Positions 53,885 through 63,295 of a stretch of 64,000 bases of DNA are shown piece after piece. Below the pieces are notes generated by a model. The model saw nothing but the letters and a program-made list of their open reading frames with translations. It had not been told where the DNA came from and searched no databases. Numbering within the stretch: position 1 is the first letter of the stretch; every line of letters begins with the position of its first letter. Position numbers and translations under genes: made by a program. The DNA comes from an uncultured Prevotellaceae bacterium (GTDB lineage Bacteria > Bacteroidota > Bacteroidia > Bacteroidales > Bacteroidaceae), in the NCBI GenBank assembly GCA_947176895.1, contig CAMWSK010000003.1, positions 1 to 64,000 on the forward strand, given 5' to 3'.

Positions 53885-56329
53885 TCATCTTAATTCTTTC
53901 GCGGGATACATCGTATCCCACCAGGTGGGGTCGTCCTTCAGCCATTTCTGGAACCAGGCATACCAGGTGTAGGTCCATTTGATGCGCTTGGGGTAGTCCA
54001 GGATGTGGTGCTTTTGTCCCTCTACGGCCACGAATGCCGTGGGGCGACCCAGAATTTTCAGGGCATTGAACAGCTGGATGCTTTCGTTGATAGGCACATT
54101 GTCGTCGGCCGTGCCGTGCATGAACAGCAGAGGCGTGTGAATCTTGTCGGCCATCGAAAGGGGAGCGTGGTCGTTGAACAGCTCTTTGTTGTTCCAGGGA
54201 TAACTGTTGGCCGCCGAGATGGTGCTGTAACTGTAGCCCCAATTGCCGAATCCCCAGTAGCTGCTGGGGTCGCTGATGCCGGCGTGTGACATGGCGGCTG
54301 CGAAGATGTCGGTCTGCGTTTGCAGATATTGTGTCATGAAGCCTCCATAGGAAGCACCCAGGCAACCTATCTTGTCTTTGTTCACGAAGGGATGTTCTTC
54401 GCAGAACTTCTTGGTGCCTTGGATGATATCATCTGCCGTGTAGTCTCCATAGGCATTGACGTGGCGGGCGGAGAACTCCTGCCCGAATCCCGTGCAGCCC
54501 GAGGGTTGGATGACGTACACCACATAGCCCATGGCAGCCCAGCCGTGGTAGCTGTAATAACTGTCGAGGTTTCTGCCCACGGGGCTGCATCCACCGTAAT
54601 AATATACCAGCATGGGATACTGCTTCGAGGGGTCGAAGTGGGGAGGCAGATAGTAGCAGCCATAGATGGTATCGCCACGCTCGGCTTGGAAGTTCCAGTC
54701 TTTGCATTCGCCCAGTTCCACGTCTTTCATGCGGGTGGGGTTGAGGTCCTCAAGCAACGTTTCCTTTCCGCTCTTCAGGTCTACCACCCATGCGCGGTCG
54801 GTGGTCGAGTGGTCTTGGCCGCGATAGACGAGCTTCTTGGCATCGTAAGCCAAGTCGAAGTCATAGATGAAGCGCTCGTTCAGCTTCAACATTTCGAACT
54901 TACCCGTTTGGGGGTCAATGCGGAAGATGTCCTGGCGGTCACGGTTCTCTGTCAAGGCATAAATCATGCCGTCGGCTCTGCTCCATTCCCAGTTCTTGAT
55001 GTTGGGGTCAAGATCGGCGGTGATACAGGTCACCTGCTTGGTGTCGAGGTCCATGCGATAAAGCTCTTGCTCAATCATGCTGGGTGTCATGCCTTTAGGC
55101 ACGCGATTGCCGATGCCGTTGAATGCTTCGGGCGAACCGGTGAACACGATGCTTTTGCCATCGGGACTCCACTTGCCCATGCCGGCAAAACCGTCGTGGG
55201 TGAAGAGCGTGTCGGCCTGCATTGTCTCAAGGTTGAGTACCACGGCGGTGTGGAAGGTGAAGGGACGACGGGTGATGTCGTTCTCGGCGATGAAGAGCAA
55301 CATGTTCTTCTGGTCGGGGCTCATGGATCCCCATGTGTTGTGTTGTCCCTCGGTGATGGTGCGCAGTTGTCCTGTTTGCATGTCCAGCAGCATCACGTTA
55401 TTGCGGTTGCGCCATCCGTTTATCCGGTCGTCCGGTTCCACAATCTGGTACACATCCCTGTCCTTCCGGGGGCCTTCGGTGGTTTTGTTTATCAGCATCC
55501 AACGTTCTCCGGGCAACAGTTGGCCGTTCTCTCCGCTGGCATTGGTGCACAGCAGTTCGCGTTTTTGGGTCAGCGCGTCCACTTTTGTATAGGTGGATGT
55601 GCCGTCGTGGTTGTCCTGCTTGGCCAGATAGGTGTGGCCGCTACCGGTCCATTGATGGAAGTCGCCCACGGATGTGCGGTTGCCTGTCTTAGTGTCAATC
55701 AGGAAGCTTTTCCAGTTCGAGGATCCGTTCTTCATGGTGTTATATATGTGCATCATGACAAAACGGCCGTCAGCACTCAGCGTTGCGCCTCCGATGTGTT
55801 CACCATACATGATGTTGTCCAACGTGAAAGGGTGTCTCTCCCCCTCCTCTGTCTGCCGGATGTTCTGTTGGCTCTCAAAGCTGACGCGTAGTGTATCTGT
55901 CTCACCGGCCTTTTGCAGGAACTTGATGGTAACGTCGTGTTCGCCGGGAACCAGTTCGTGGTGGGTATTCTTCTGGCCGTCCACCCACACTTCATGTTCG
56001 CCTTTCAGCCCTTCCACCTTGATGTCAACCTTGGCAAAGTCTTGATTCCTCAAGCTGAAGCCGGCCAGGCGCACGGCGTTGCTTGCTGGAGCGGCCAGGA
56101 TGCTGTCGGTGGTTGCCGGTACATTTTTCCATGCCATCAGGTTGGTGGCGTTGGCCATCAGGGTTTTATTGTCGTCCCATTGCTTTCTGTCCACGTCCAC
56201 GGTGTCGGTACGGAAAGGGGGCAGGGCGGTCTGTTCGGTTGTGATGTGCAATCGCTCCACGCGATGCTGCTGTGCCAAGGCCGTGGTGCTACCCGCCAAG
56301 GCCAAGGCAAAAAGAAGATATTGTTTCAT
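53885..56329 (-). CDS. S9-family prolyl oligopeptidase-like peptidase
   Basis: An 814-residue exported serine peptidase with signal MKQYLLFALALAGSTTALAQ. The N-terminal ~550 residues form a beta-propeller with WSPDGKSIVFTG-type repeats; the C-terminal alpha/beta hydrolase carries GASYGGFMTQYL (Ser near 660), MHGTADDNVPINES (Asp) and VEGQKHHILDY (His). This set matches the S9 family (DPP-IV/acylaminoacyl type). It lies between a RelA/SpoT homologue (43-bp gap) and mutS2 (11-bp gap). Role in peptide nutrition is the usual assumption. Confidence 0.94.
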   Translation of the reverse strand: MKQYLLFALALAGSTTALAQQHRVERLHITTEQTALPPFRTDTVDVDRKQWDDNKTLMANATNLMAWKNVPATTDSILAAPASNAVRLAGFSLRNQDFAKVDIKVEGLKGEHEVWVDGQKNTHHELVPGEHDVTIKFLQKAGETDTLRVSFESQQNIRQTEEGERHPFTLDNIMYGEHIGGATLSADGRFVMMHIYNTMKNGSSNWKSFLIDTKTGNRTSVGDFHQWTGSGHTYLAKQDNHDGTSTYTKVDALTQKRELLCTNASGENGQLLPGERWMLINKTTEGPRKDRDVYQIVEPDDRINGWRNRNNVMLLDMQTGQLRTITEGQHNTWGSMSPDQKNMLLFIAENDITRRPFTFHTAVVLNLETMQADTLFTHDGFAGMGKWSPDGKSIVFTGSPEAFNGIGNRVPKGMTPSMIEQELYRMDLDTKQVTCITADLDPNIKNWEWSRADGMIYALTENRDRQDIFRIDPQTGKFEMLKLNERFIYDFDLAYDAKKLVYRGQDHSTTDRAWVVDLKSGKETLLEDLNPTRMKDVELGECKDWNFQAERGDTIYGCYYLPPHFDPSKQYPMLVYYYGGCSPVGRNLDSYYSYHGWAAMGYVVYVIQPSGCTGFGQEFSARHVNAYGDYTADDIIQGTKKFCEEHPFVNKDKIGCLGASYGGFMTQYLQTQTDIFAAAMSHAGISDPSSYWGFGNWGYSYSTISAANSYPWNNKELFNDHAPLSMADKIHTPLLFMHGTADDNVPINESIQLFNALKILGRPTAFVAVEGQKHHILDYPKRIKWTYTWYAWFQKWLKDDPTWWDTMYPAKELR

Positions 56330-56372
56330 GCTATGTTGATTTTATTATGATTCTTTTCAGGGGTGTTTTCGT

Positions 56373-58589
56373 TTAGGAACGTGTCACACTTTTTACGCCT
56401 TTTACTCCCTTCAGCTTTTTGATGAGCTGTTGCAGTCGGCCCGTGTCCTCCAGCATCACCGTCAGATGACCGCTGAACAGGTTGTCGCTGGTGTCGATGC
56501 TGATGGAGCGCATTTGGATTTTCTCTTCTTTCGAGATGATGCTCGTGATGTTGTTCAGGATGCCCATGTCATCGTTTCCGATGATGTGAAGTGTGATGGC
56601 ATATTGGTTCTCTCCCTTACCAGCCCATCGGGCCTGCAGAATGCGGTAACCGAAACGCTCGCGCATGTCGGCGGCATTGGGACAGTTCGTGCGGTGAATC
56701 TTGATGCCTCCGCCCGAGGTGACGAAGCCGAACACTTCGTCGCCGTAGATGGGATTGCAGCAACGTGCCAGTTGAAAGTCAATACCCGACAGGTTCTTGT
56801 CGATGACCACCACATCGTCCGCACCCCTCTTGTGTGCTTTGATTTCTTCAACGGGCATCACAAAATCACCGGTACTTTTGGCCGCCGTCGCGGGCCCCAC
56901 GCCCTTGTCATGCTTCAATTGTGCCACGTAGGTCTCCAGTACATGGTCCACTGTGATTTTCCCGTCCTGCAAGTCGCTGTAAAACAGTGTCACCTGTTTG
57001 TATCCGAGCTTGTCGATGGTGTGCATGAGTGTGGCCTCCTCCATGTCGATCTTGCGGTTCTTCATCTTGCGTACCAACAGTTCTTTGGCCAGTGTTACCT
57101 GTCCGGCTTCCATTTCTTTCAGGCTTTGGCGAATCTTGTTCTTCGCCTTGCCTGTGGTCACGATGTTCAGCCAGTCCCGCTTGGGTGTCTGGTTGACGTT
57201 GGTCAGGATTTCAATCTGGTCGCCACTCTGCAGTTTATGTTTGATGGTCACGTTCTTGTTTCCGATCTTGGCACCCGTGCACTTGTTGCCTACGTTGGTG
57301 TGAATGGCATAGGCGAAGTCGAGTACAGAGGCACCCATGGGCAGTTTGAACAAGTCGCCCTTGGGGGTGAACACGAACACCTCGTCTTCCACCAAATCCA
57401 TTTTGAAGGCATCCATTATTTGTCTGTCGTCACCGGCCTCCAAGGCAGAACGAATACCGGCAAGCCATTCATCGATGCCTCCCTGCGCCCCTTTCACACC
57501 TTTGTAGCGCCAGTGAGCTGCCAGACCATGCTCTGCCACATCATCCATGCGCCGGGTGCGTATCTGCACCTCCACCCATTTCTGTTCGGGAGCCAGAACG
57601 GTGATGTGCAGACTCTCATAGCCGTTGCTTTTGGGCACAGAGAGCCAGTCGCGCATGCGCTTGGGGTTGCTTTGATACATGTCTGTCACGATGCTGAACA
57701 CCTGCCAGCAATCCATCTTTTCCTTTTCGGGGGCGCTGTCCAGAATGATGCGGATGGCAAAGAGGTCGTACACGCCGTCCACATCCACCTTCTGCTTTTT
57801 CATCTTCTGCCAGATGCTGTGTATGCTCTTCGTGCGTCCTTTCAGGGTGAATTTCAGTCCTGCCTCGCGCAGTTTTTGTTCCAAGGGCGTCACGAACCGT
57901 TTGATATAGCTGTCGCGGGCGGCTTTGGTGGCGTTCAGCTTCTCTTTGATGTGGTAATAGGCTTCGGTCTCAAGATATTTCAGCGACAGGTCCTCCAGCT
58001 CGCTCTTCAGCTTGTACAAGCCCAGCTTGTGGGCCAGGGGAGCGTAGAGATAGCTGGCTTCGACGGCCACCCGCTGCTGCGCCTCGCGGTTGGGTGTGTC
58101 TTTTATCTGGCGCATCACGTTGAGCCGGCTCACGATCATGATGAGTATGACGCGGATGTCTTCGGCGAAGGTCACCAGCAGCGAGCGGAAATTCTCTGTC
58201 TGGATGGTGGCGGATCGCTGATAGAGGCTTTGTATCTGGTAAAGCCCGTGCAGGATTTTGGCAACGTCCCGGCCGAAATCCCGCTCGATGTCTTCCCGCG
58301 TACATGCCCTACCCAAGGCTACGGAACTGAGCATGATGGCCAGTATGGCGGCACGGCTGAGTCCGATCTCCTGACTTACGATGATGGCCGTCTGCAGGTC
58401 GAGCACAACGGGGTGGAGGCCAAATTCATTGCGTTGCAGGTTTCCTTCCGTCACGGCGCGGTGGAGGTATCGGCGCACCATGTGTGTGTCCTCGGCTCGC
58501 ATCGCTTGGTGAGCGGCGTGCATGAGCCGGCCATATAATTCTACCACCAAATCTTTTTCTTCGGGACTAAAGATGCTGTTCTGTTCCAT
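56373..58589 (-). CDS. RelA/SpoT-family (p)ppGpp synthetase with degenerate hydrolase domain
   Basis: A 738-residue long RelA/SpoT homologue. The N-terminal HD region (about 20-150) keeps helices but the catalytic 'HD-x-x-ED' is replaced: the segment reads IMLSSVALGRACTRED (85-100), so hydrolysis is expected to be lost. The synthetase domain looks intact: GVYDLFAIRIIL, PKSNGYESLHITV, VEVQIRTRRMDDVAEHGLAAHW. A TGS domain (FVFTPKGDLFKLPMGASVLDFAY), a conserved-cysteine segment (LARCCNPIYGDEVFGFV) and a C-terminal ACT domain follow. By these features it is a RelA-like synthetase. It is the first gene of a four-gene minus-strand chain. Confidence 0.93.
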   Translation of the reverse strand: MEQNSIFSPEEKDLVVELYGRLMHAAHQAMRAEDTHMVRRYLHRAVTEGNLQRNEFGLHPVVLDLQTAIIVSQEIGLSRAAILAIMLSSVALGRACTREDIERDFGRDVAKILHGLYQIQSLYQRSATIQTENFRSLLVTFAEDIRVILIMIVSRLNVMRQIKDTPNREAQQRVAVEASYLYAPLAHKLGLYKLKSELEDLSLKYLETEAYYHIKEKLNATKAARDSYIKRFVTPLEQKLREAGLKFTLKGRTKSIHSIWQKMKKQKVDVDGVYDLFAIRIILDSAPEKEKMDCWQVFSIVTDMYQSNPKRMRDWLSVPKSNGYESLHITVLAPEQKWVEVQIRTRRMDDVAEHGLAAHWRYKGVKGAQGGIDEWLAGIRSALEAGDDRQIMDAFKMDLVEDEVFVFTPKGDLFKLPMGASVLDFAYAIHTNVGNKCTGAKIGNKNVTIKHKLQSGDQIEILTNVNQTPKRDWLNIVTTGKAKNKIRQSLKEMEAGQVTLAKELLVRKMKNRKIDMEEATLMHTIDKLGYKQVTLFYSDLQDGKITVDHVLETYVAQLKHDKGVGPATAAKSTGDFVMPVEEIKAHKRGADDVVVIDKNLSGIDFQLARCCNPIYGDEVFGFVTSGGGIKIHRTNCPNAADMRERFGYRILQARWAGKGENQYAITLHIIGNDDMGILNNITSIISKEEKIQMRSISIDTSDNLFSGHLTVMLEDTGRLQQLIKKLKGVKGVKSVTRS

Positions 58590-58682
58590 CGTAGTACGTA
58601 TATGGGGTTTGCCACCTAATATAATAAGGTGTAAAGGTAGAAAAAAAAACTGAGAAATCTGCGCCCACTATCTAAAATTCCT

Positions 58683-58690
58683 TATATTTG
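58683..58690 (+). promoter_or_regulatory. Putative -7 box of the DUF4301 gene
   Basis: TATATTTG, 29 bp before the ATG at 58720. No good -33 is at the right distance. Confidence 0.4.
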
Positions 58691-58719
58691 CGTAGGTAAA
58701 CAACTATAATTTCAAGAAT

Positions 58720-60240
58720 ATGTTGACAAACGAAGATTGCCAGCAGCTGAAGCAGCGTGGCATGGCTCCCGAGGTTGTGGAGCAACAATTGGCTCGCTTT
58801 GAGCAAGGTTTCCCTTTCCTTCGTCTTCTCTCTGCTGCCGCCATAGGACAGGGGATTAAGGCGTTGGATGAGGTTGAACGGCAAAAGATGATAGATCGTT
58901 GGCTTCAGTATAAAGCAGAGGGGCACCATATCACCAAGTTCGTGCCCGCCAGCGGTGCGGCCAGCCGCATGTTCAAGAACATGTTCGACTTCCTCAGTGC
59001 CGATTACGACGTACCCACTACGGATTTTGAGAAAAAGTATTTTGAGGGCATCCACCGGTTTGCTTTCTTTCCGGCCTTGGACGATGCCTGTCATGTGAAT
59101 TGCGGTATGGGTGTCGATGCGTTGATGGCCGAAGGCCGATACAAGGATGTGGTGGAGAACATGTTGGGCGAGGAGGGCCTTGATTATGGCCGGTTGCCTA
59201 AGGGACTGTTGCAGTTCCATGCCTATCCCGAGGAGGCCCGTACACCCGTGGAGGAGCATCTGGTAGAGGCCGCCCAGTATGCTGCCAGCGATGGCAAGGC
59301 CGAAGTGCACTTCACCGTGAGCGGGGAACACCGTGAGGCTTTTGAGGATTTGCTGTCTTTCGTGTTGCCTGATTATGAGAAAAGATACGGCGTTAAGTTA
59401 AATGTCAGCTTGAGTGAGCAGAAAGCTTCTACCGACACGGTTGCAGCCAATATGGACAATACGCCTTTTCGCACCGAAGAGGGTCGTCTGCTGTTCCGCC
59501 CCGGAGGTCATGGTGCCTTGATTCAGAACCTTGGCGACCTGGAGAGCGATGTGGTGTTCATCAAGAATATCGACAACGTGGTGCCCGACCGTCTGAAGGA
59601 CGACATGGTGGCCTGGAAGCAGGCTATGGCCGGATTGCTTGTGGAGAAGCAGGAGCAGGCTTTTTCCTATCTGCGTCTGCTGGATACGGGTAAGTACAGT
59701 CACGAGCAGGTTATGGACATGGTTCGCTTTGTTCGCCATGACATGTGTGTGAGCATGGAGGGATTAAAGGACATGGAGGATGCCGAGCTGGTCACTTTCC
59801 TTCGTGGCAAATTGAATCGTCCCATGCGTGTCGCAGGTGTTGTGCGTAATGTGGGCGAGGCCGGTGGCGGCCCGTTCCTGGCCTACAACCGCGATGGCAG
59901 TGCATCGCCTCAGATATTGGAAAGCTCGCAAATCGACAACAACAATGCCCGATATGTGGAGATGTTCCAAAAGGGCACCCACTTCAACCCTGTGGATCTG
60001 GTATGCGGCATCCGTGACTATAAGGGCAACAAATTCGACCTGCAAAAGTATGTCGACCCCGAAACGGGCTTTATCAGTTTCAAGAGCAAGAACGGCAAGG
60101 AACTGAAGGCCCTGGAGCTTCCCGGTCTGTGGAACGGAGCCATGAGCGACTGGAACACCATCTTTGTGGAGGTTCCCCTTAGTACGTTCAACCCCGTGAA
60201 GTCGGTGAACGACCTGCTTCGCGAACAGCATTTGGGATAA
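58720..60240 (+). CDS. DUF4301 family protein
   Basis: A 506-residue cytoplasmic protein. MLTNEDCQQLKQRGM, KFVPASGAASRMFKNMFDFL, and later LFRPGGHGALIQNLGDLESDVVFIKNIDNVVPD are the conserved blocks of Bacteroidota DUF4301. The GGHGAL and IKNIDNVVPD segments resemble sugar-nucleotide transferase folds (a nucleotide-binding Gly-rich loop and a metal-binding Asp), hence the family is suspected to be a nucleotidyltransferase-like enzyme; no activity is established. It is transcribed alone with its own terminator. Confidence 0.85.
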   Translation: MLTNEDCQQLKQRGMAPEVVEQQLARFEQGFPFLRLLSAAAIGQGIKALDEVERQKMIDRWLQYKAEGHHITKFVPASGAASRMFKNMFDFLSADYDVPTTDFEKKYFEGIHRFAFFPALDDACHVNCGMGVDALMAEGRYKDVVENMLGEEGLDYGRLPKGLLQFHAYPEEARTPVEEHLVEAAQYAASDGKAEVHFTVSGEHREAFEDLLSFVLPDYEKRYGVKLNVSLSEQKASTDTVAANMDNTPFRTEEGRLLFRPGGHGALIQNLGDLESDVVFIKNIDNVVPDRLKDDMVAWKQAMAGLLVEKQEQAFSYLRLLDTGKYSHEQVMDMVRFVRHDMCVSMEGLKDMEDAELVTFLRGKLNRPMRVAGVVRNVGEAGGGPFLAYNRDGSASPQILESSQIDNNNARYVEMFQKGTHFNPVDLVCGIRDYKGNKFDLQKYVDPETGFISFKSKNGKELKALELPGLWNGAMSDWNTIFVEVPLSTFNPVKSVNDLLREQHLG

Positions 60241-60283
60241 GAAGCGAAGCCGCTGAAAAGGTGCAATCGCGAGAGATTTAGGG

Positions 60284-60341
60284 CACCGGGAAGATTTTGG
60301 GGAGGTGACGGCAAACTTCCGGAAATCTTCCCGGTGTCTTT
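60284..60341 (+). terminator. Terminator of the DUF4301 gene
   Basis: Perfect 14-bp stem CACCGGGAAGATTT (60284-60297) and AAATCTTCCCGGTG (60323-60336), with a 25-nt loop, then TCTTT. Confidence 0.85.
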
Positions 60342-60430
60342 GTCGTTTGTTTCTGAAAAACAGGCTGTGTAATGTGGCTGGATAGAAACAAGAAGCAACA
60401 CAGTGTAATCTATAACTAAAACTTATAGTT

Positions 60431-60612
60431 AACGTGAGTCCGATGAATTATGACTGTCTGTAAAATCCCTGCCCCAAGCCCCCGAAAAAACATCTTGATG
60501 TTTTTGAAAAACATGAACACGTTTTTGAAAAAGATGAACATGCTTTTCCCAAAACATCCGCTTTTTTTTGAAGGCTCTGCAAATGGCGTGAAACACACGG
60601 CTTGTCTTATTG
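60431..60612 (+). repeat. Dispersed four-dyad repeat, copy E (complete)
   Basis: 182-bp copy. Left arm AACGTGAGTCCGATGAATT, dyads at 60488, 60509, 60530 and a worn one at 60552 (spacing 21, 21, 22), right arm GAAGGCTCTGCAAATGGCGT to TATTG. The first dyad AAACATC-TT-GATGTTT differs from the consensus in both half-sites symmetrically. It lies between two plus-strand genes, after one terminator and before the next promoter. Confidence 0.85.
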
Positions 60613-60759
60613 GGATTTCATCGGTCTCACGTTATCGTTACATGATTATAAAATTGTGGGTTATAGAAAATATGGACATGAAACAGACTTTTCCCCTTGT
60701 GCTTCCCGATTCTTATTTGGCGTTGTGGGGGAATGGTCAGAATAAAAGAGGTGTGTTTG

Positions 60760-60790
60760 TTGCTATTCCGCTGCGAAATACCTAACTTTG
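60760..60790 (+). promoter_or_regulatory. Promoter of the aminotransferase gene
   Basis: TTG (60760-60762), 20 bp, TAACTTTG (60783-60790), 36 bp before the ATG. Confidence 0.6.
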
Positions 60791-60826
60791 CAGAAATTAT
60801 AACGACAAAGAACAAATAGCGCGATT

Positions 60827-62032
60827 ATGCCCGGTATATCAGTTCGCGGCAAGGAAATGCCTGCGTCTCCCATCCGAAAGCTCGCCCCTTTGGCCGCTGC
60901 CGCCAAAGAAAGAGGTGTGCATGTCTATCACCTTAACATCGGTCAGCCTGACCTGCCCACTCCCCAGGTGGCGCTGGACGCGTTGCGCAACGTGGGAAGA
61001 ACGATATTGGAGTACAGCCCCTCGCAGGGGTACCTGAGCTATCGCAAAAAGCTGGTGGGTTACTACGAGGGCTATGACATTCATCTTGATCCCGATGACA
61101 TCATCATCACCAGTGGAGGCTCGGAGGCTGTGCTGTTCTCGTTCCTGGCATGTCTGAACCCCGGCGATGAGATTATCGTGCCCGAACCGGCATACGCCAA
61201 CTACATGGCTTTCGCCATTTCCGCAGGAGCTGTCATCCGGACCATCAGCACCACCATCGACGAGGGCTTCGCCCTGCCCAAGGTGGAGAAATTCGAGGAG
61301 CTGATTAACGAACGCACGCGTGCCATACTTATCTGTAATCCCAACAATCCTACGGGTTACCTCTACACGCGCCGCGAGATGAACCAGATACGTGACCTGG
61401 TGAAGAAATATGACTTGTATCTGTTCTCCGACGAGGTCTATCGCGAGTTTATCTACACCGGTTCGCCTTATATCAGTGCTTGCCATCTGGAGGGTATTGA
61501 GAACAATGTGGTGCTGATTGATTCGGTGTCGAAGCGGTACAGCGAGTGTGGCATACGTATCGGTGCCCTGATAACCAAGAACAAGGAAGTGCGTCAGGCT
61601 GTGATGAAATTCTGTCAGGCCCGCTTGTCACCCCCATTGATAGGCCAGATTGTGGCCGAAGCCTCACTGGACACCCCGCAAGAGTATATGCGCGAAGTGT
61701 ATGACGAGTATGTGGAGCGACGCAAGTGCCTGATAGACGGGTTGAACCGCATCCCCGGCGTATACAGCCCCATACCTATGGGCGCTTTCTATACGGTGGC
61801 CCGCCTGCCCGTGGACAATGCCGAGAAGTTCTGTGCCTGGTGTCTGAGTGATTTCAACTATGAAGGCGAAACCGTGATGATGGCTCCCGCCGCCGGTTTC
61901 TATACCACACCGGGTGCCGGTATCGACCAGGTGCGCTTGGCTTACGTGCTTAAGAAGGAAGATTTGTCCCGCGCCTTATTCGTCTTGAAGAAAGCCCTTG
62001 AGGCTTATCCGGGTACCACCATAGGCAAATGA
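60827..62032 (+). CDS. PLP-dependent class I/II aminotransferase
   Basis: A 401-residue fold-type I enzyme of the aspartate-aminotransferase group. LNIGQPDLPTP, the substrate-binding YSPSQGYLSYRKKL, ITSGGSEAVLFSF, CNPNNPTGYLYTRREM, SDEVYREFIY and the PLP lysine in DSVSKRYSECGIRIG are all present. The amino-acid substrate is not resolved (aspartate, aromatic or branched). It overlaps the next gene by 4 bp, so the two are co-transcribed even though their functions are unrelated. Confidence 0.93.
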   Translation: MPGISVRGKEMPASPIRKLAPLAAAAKERGVHVYHLNIGQPDLPTPQVALDALRNVGRTILEYSPSQGYLSYRKKLVGYYEGYDIHLDPDDIIITSGGSEAVLFSFLACLNPGDEIIVPEPAYANYMAFAISAGAVIRTISTTIDEGFALPKVEKFEELINERTRAILICNPNNPTGYLYTRREMNQIRDLVKKYDLYLFSDEVYREFIYTGSPYISACHLEGIENNVVLIDSVSKRYSECGIRIGALITKNKEVRQAVMKFCQARLSPPLIGQIVAEASLDTPQEYMREVYDEYVERRKCLIDGLNRIPGVYSPIPMGAFYTVARLPVDNAEKFCAWCLSDFNYEGETVMMAPAAGFYTTPGAGIDQVRLAYVLKKEDLSRALFVLKKALEAYPGTTIGK

Positions 62033-63282
62033 GGCTTCCCCTTTTCATCTCGCGAAGGCTCTACAGTGGGGCAGACACCGACAAACAGGTGACACGCCAG
62101 ACGGTGGTCATCTCCGTTGCGGCGATTGCCTTGGGACTGGCGGTGATGATTATCACACTCGGCGTGGCACTGGGATTCAAACGTGAGGTGAGGAACAAGG
62201 TGGTCAGCCTTGGCGGGCATGTGCTGGTGCAGGCTTTTGAGTCGTTTTATGCGAGACCCGTACCCATTCAGGTGGACGAGAACCTGCGGAAGCGGGTGCT
62301 TTCCGTTCCGGGAGTTGAGCGTGTGAGTGCTTTCTGCCAGACAACGGGTGTGTTGAAGACGGACGATACTTTTTTGGGTATTGCCTTTCGTGGCGTGGAC
62401 TCCACATACAATCTTGATTTTCTACGCAGCCATCTGGTGGCGGGAACGCTGGACGAGCCTTTCTCCACCGGGCAAATCACCCGCCGGCTGGTGATTTCCA
62501 AGAAAATGGCGAAAGACCTGAAACTTAAAGTGGGAGAGGATGTGTTCGGCTATTTCTTCATGCCGGAGTCGAAAACGCCCCGTCCGCGGAAATTTACGGT
62601 GGCGGCAATCTATGAATCCGGGTTGAGCGATTATGACCGCAGTGTGGCGTTCTGCGATTTCCGCACCATACACCAATTGTTGCACTATGAGAGTGATCGG
62701 GCCGCAGGATGGGAGGTCGGTGTGAATAGTTTCGAGGAGATTCCTTCTGTAGGTCGTCAGGTGGGCGCGATGTTAAATGGACTTAGTGACAGCTATGGCA
62801 CCATATACAGCACCCGGACAATCATGGAACTTAATCCCAATATCTTCTCCTGGTTGGATTTGCTTGACACGAATGTGCTGGTAATACTGGTTCTGATGTT
62901 TCTGGTGGCAGGATTCAGCACCGTCTCGGGTTTGTTCATCATCATTCTCGAACGCACCCAATTCATCGGAGTGATGAAGGCAATGGGAGGCCCCAACAGC
63001 TTGCTTCGCCGTGTGTTCGGCCTTTATGCCATGCAAATGGCGGTTCGGGGTATGGCGCTGGGCAACATCGTGGGCATAGGCCTTTGCCTGTTGCAGCAAA
63101 AATTCCGCATCATTCCCCTGGACGCATCCACTTATTACGTAGATGCCGTCCCCATGGAAATGAACTGGACTTATATCTTGGTGCTTAATGCGTGCCTGGT
63201 TGTTCTTATCATGCTGGCACTCATGCTTCCCACGCTTCAGATAAGCCGCATAAGTCCTGCCCGAAGCATACGCTTCGAGTAG
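62029..63282 (+). CDS. FtsX-like ABC permease (LolC/LolE family)
   Basis: A 417-residue inner-membrane protein with the MacB/FtsX/LolC layout. One N-terminal membrane helix (VVISVAAIALGLAVMIITLG), a ~230-residue periplasmic domain, then three C-terminal helices (VLVILVLMFLVAGFSTVSGLF and beyond). The motif ILERTQFIGVMKAMGGPNSLLRRVF is the coupling element that meets the ATPase. It would help release outer-membrane lipoproteins. No LolD-type ATPase is adjacent. It overlaps the aminotransferase gene by 4 bp. Confidence 0.92.
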   Translation: MRLPLFISRRLYSGADTDKQVTRQTVVISVAAIALGLAVMIITLGVALGFKREVRNKVVSLGGHVLVQAFESFYARPVPIQVDENLRKRVLSVPGVERVSAFCQTTGVLKTDDTFLGIAFRGVDSTYNLDFLRSHLVAGTLDEPFSTGQITRRLVISKKMAKDLKLKVGEDVFGYFFMPESKTPRPRKFTVAAIYESGLSDYDRSVAFCDFRTIHQLLHYESDRAAGWEVGVNSFEEIPSVGRQVGAMLNGLSDSYGTIYSTRTIMELNPNIFSWLDLLDTNVLVILVLMFLVAGFSTVSGLFIIILERTQFIGVMKAMGGPNSLLRRVFGLYAMQMAVRGMALGNIVGIGLCLLQQKFRIIPLDASTYYVDAVPMEMNWTYILVLNACLVVLIMLALMLPTLQISRISPARSIRFE

Positions 63283-63295
63283 GCGTTTTTTCCTT

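Noticed and set aside
60241..60826. A small gene between DUF4301 and the aminotransferase (for example 60450-60785).
   Set aside because: The frames run through repeat copy E and the promoter region and show no conserved features.
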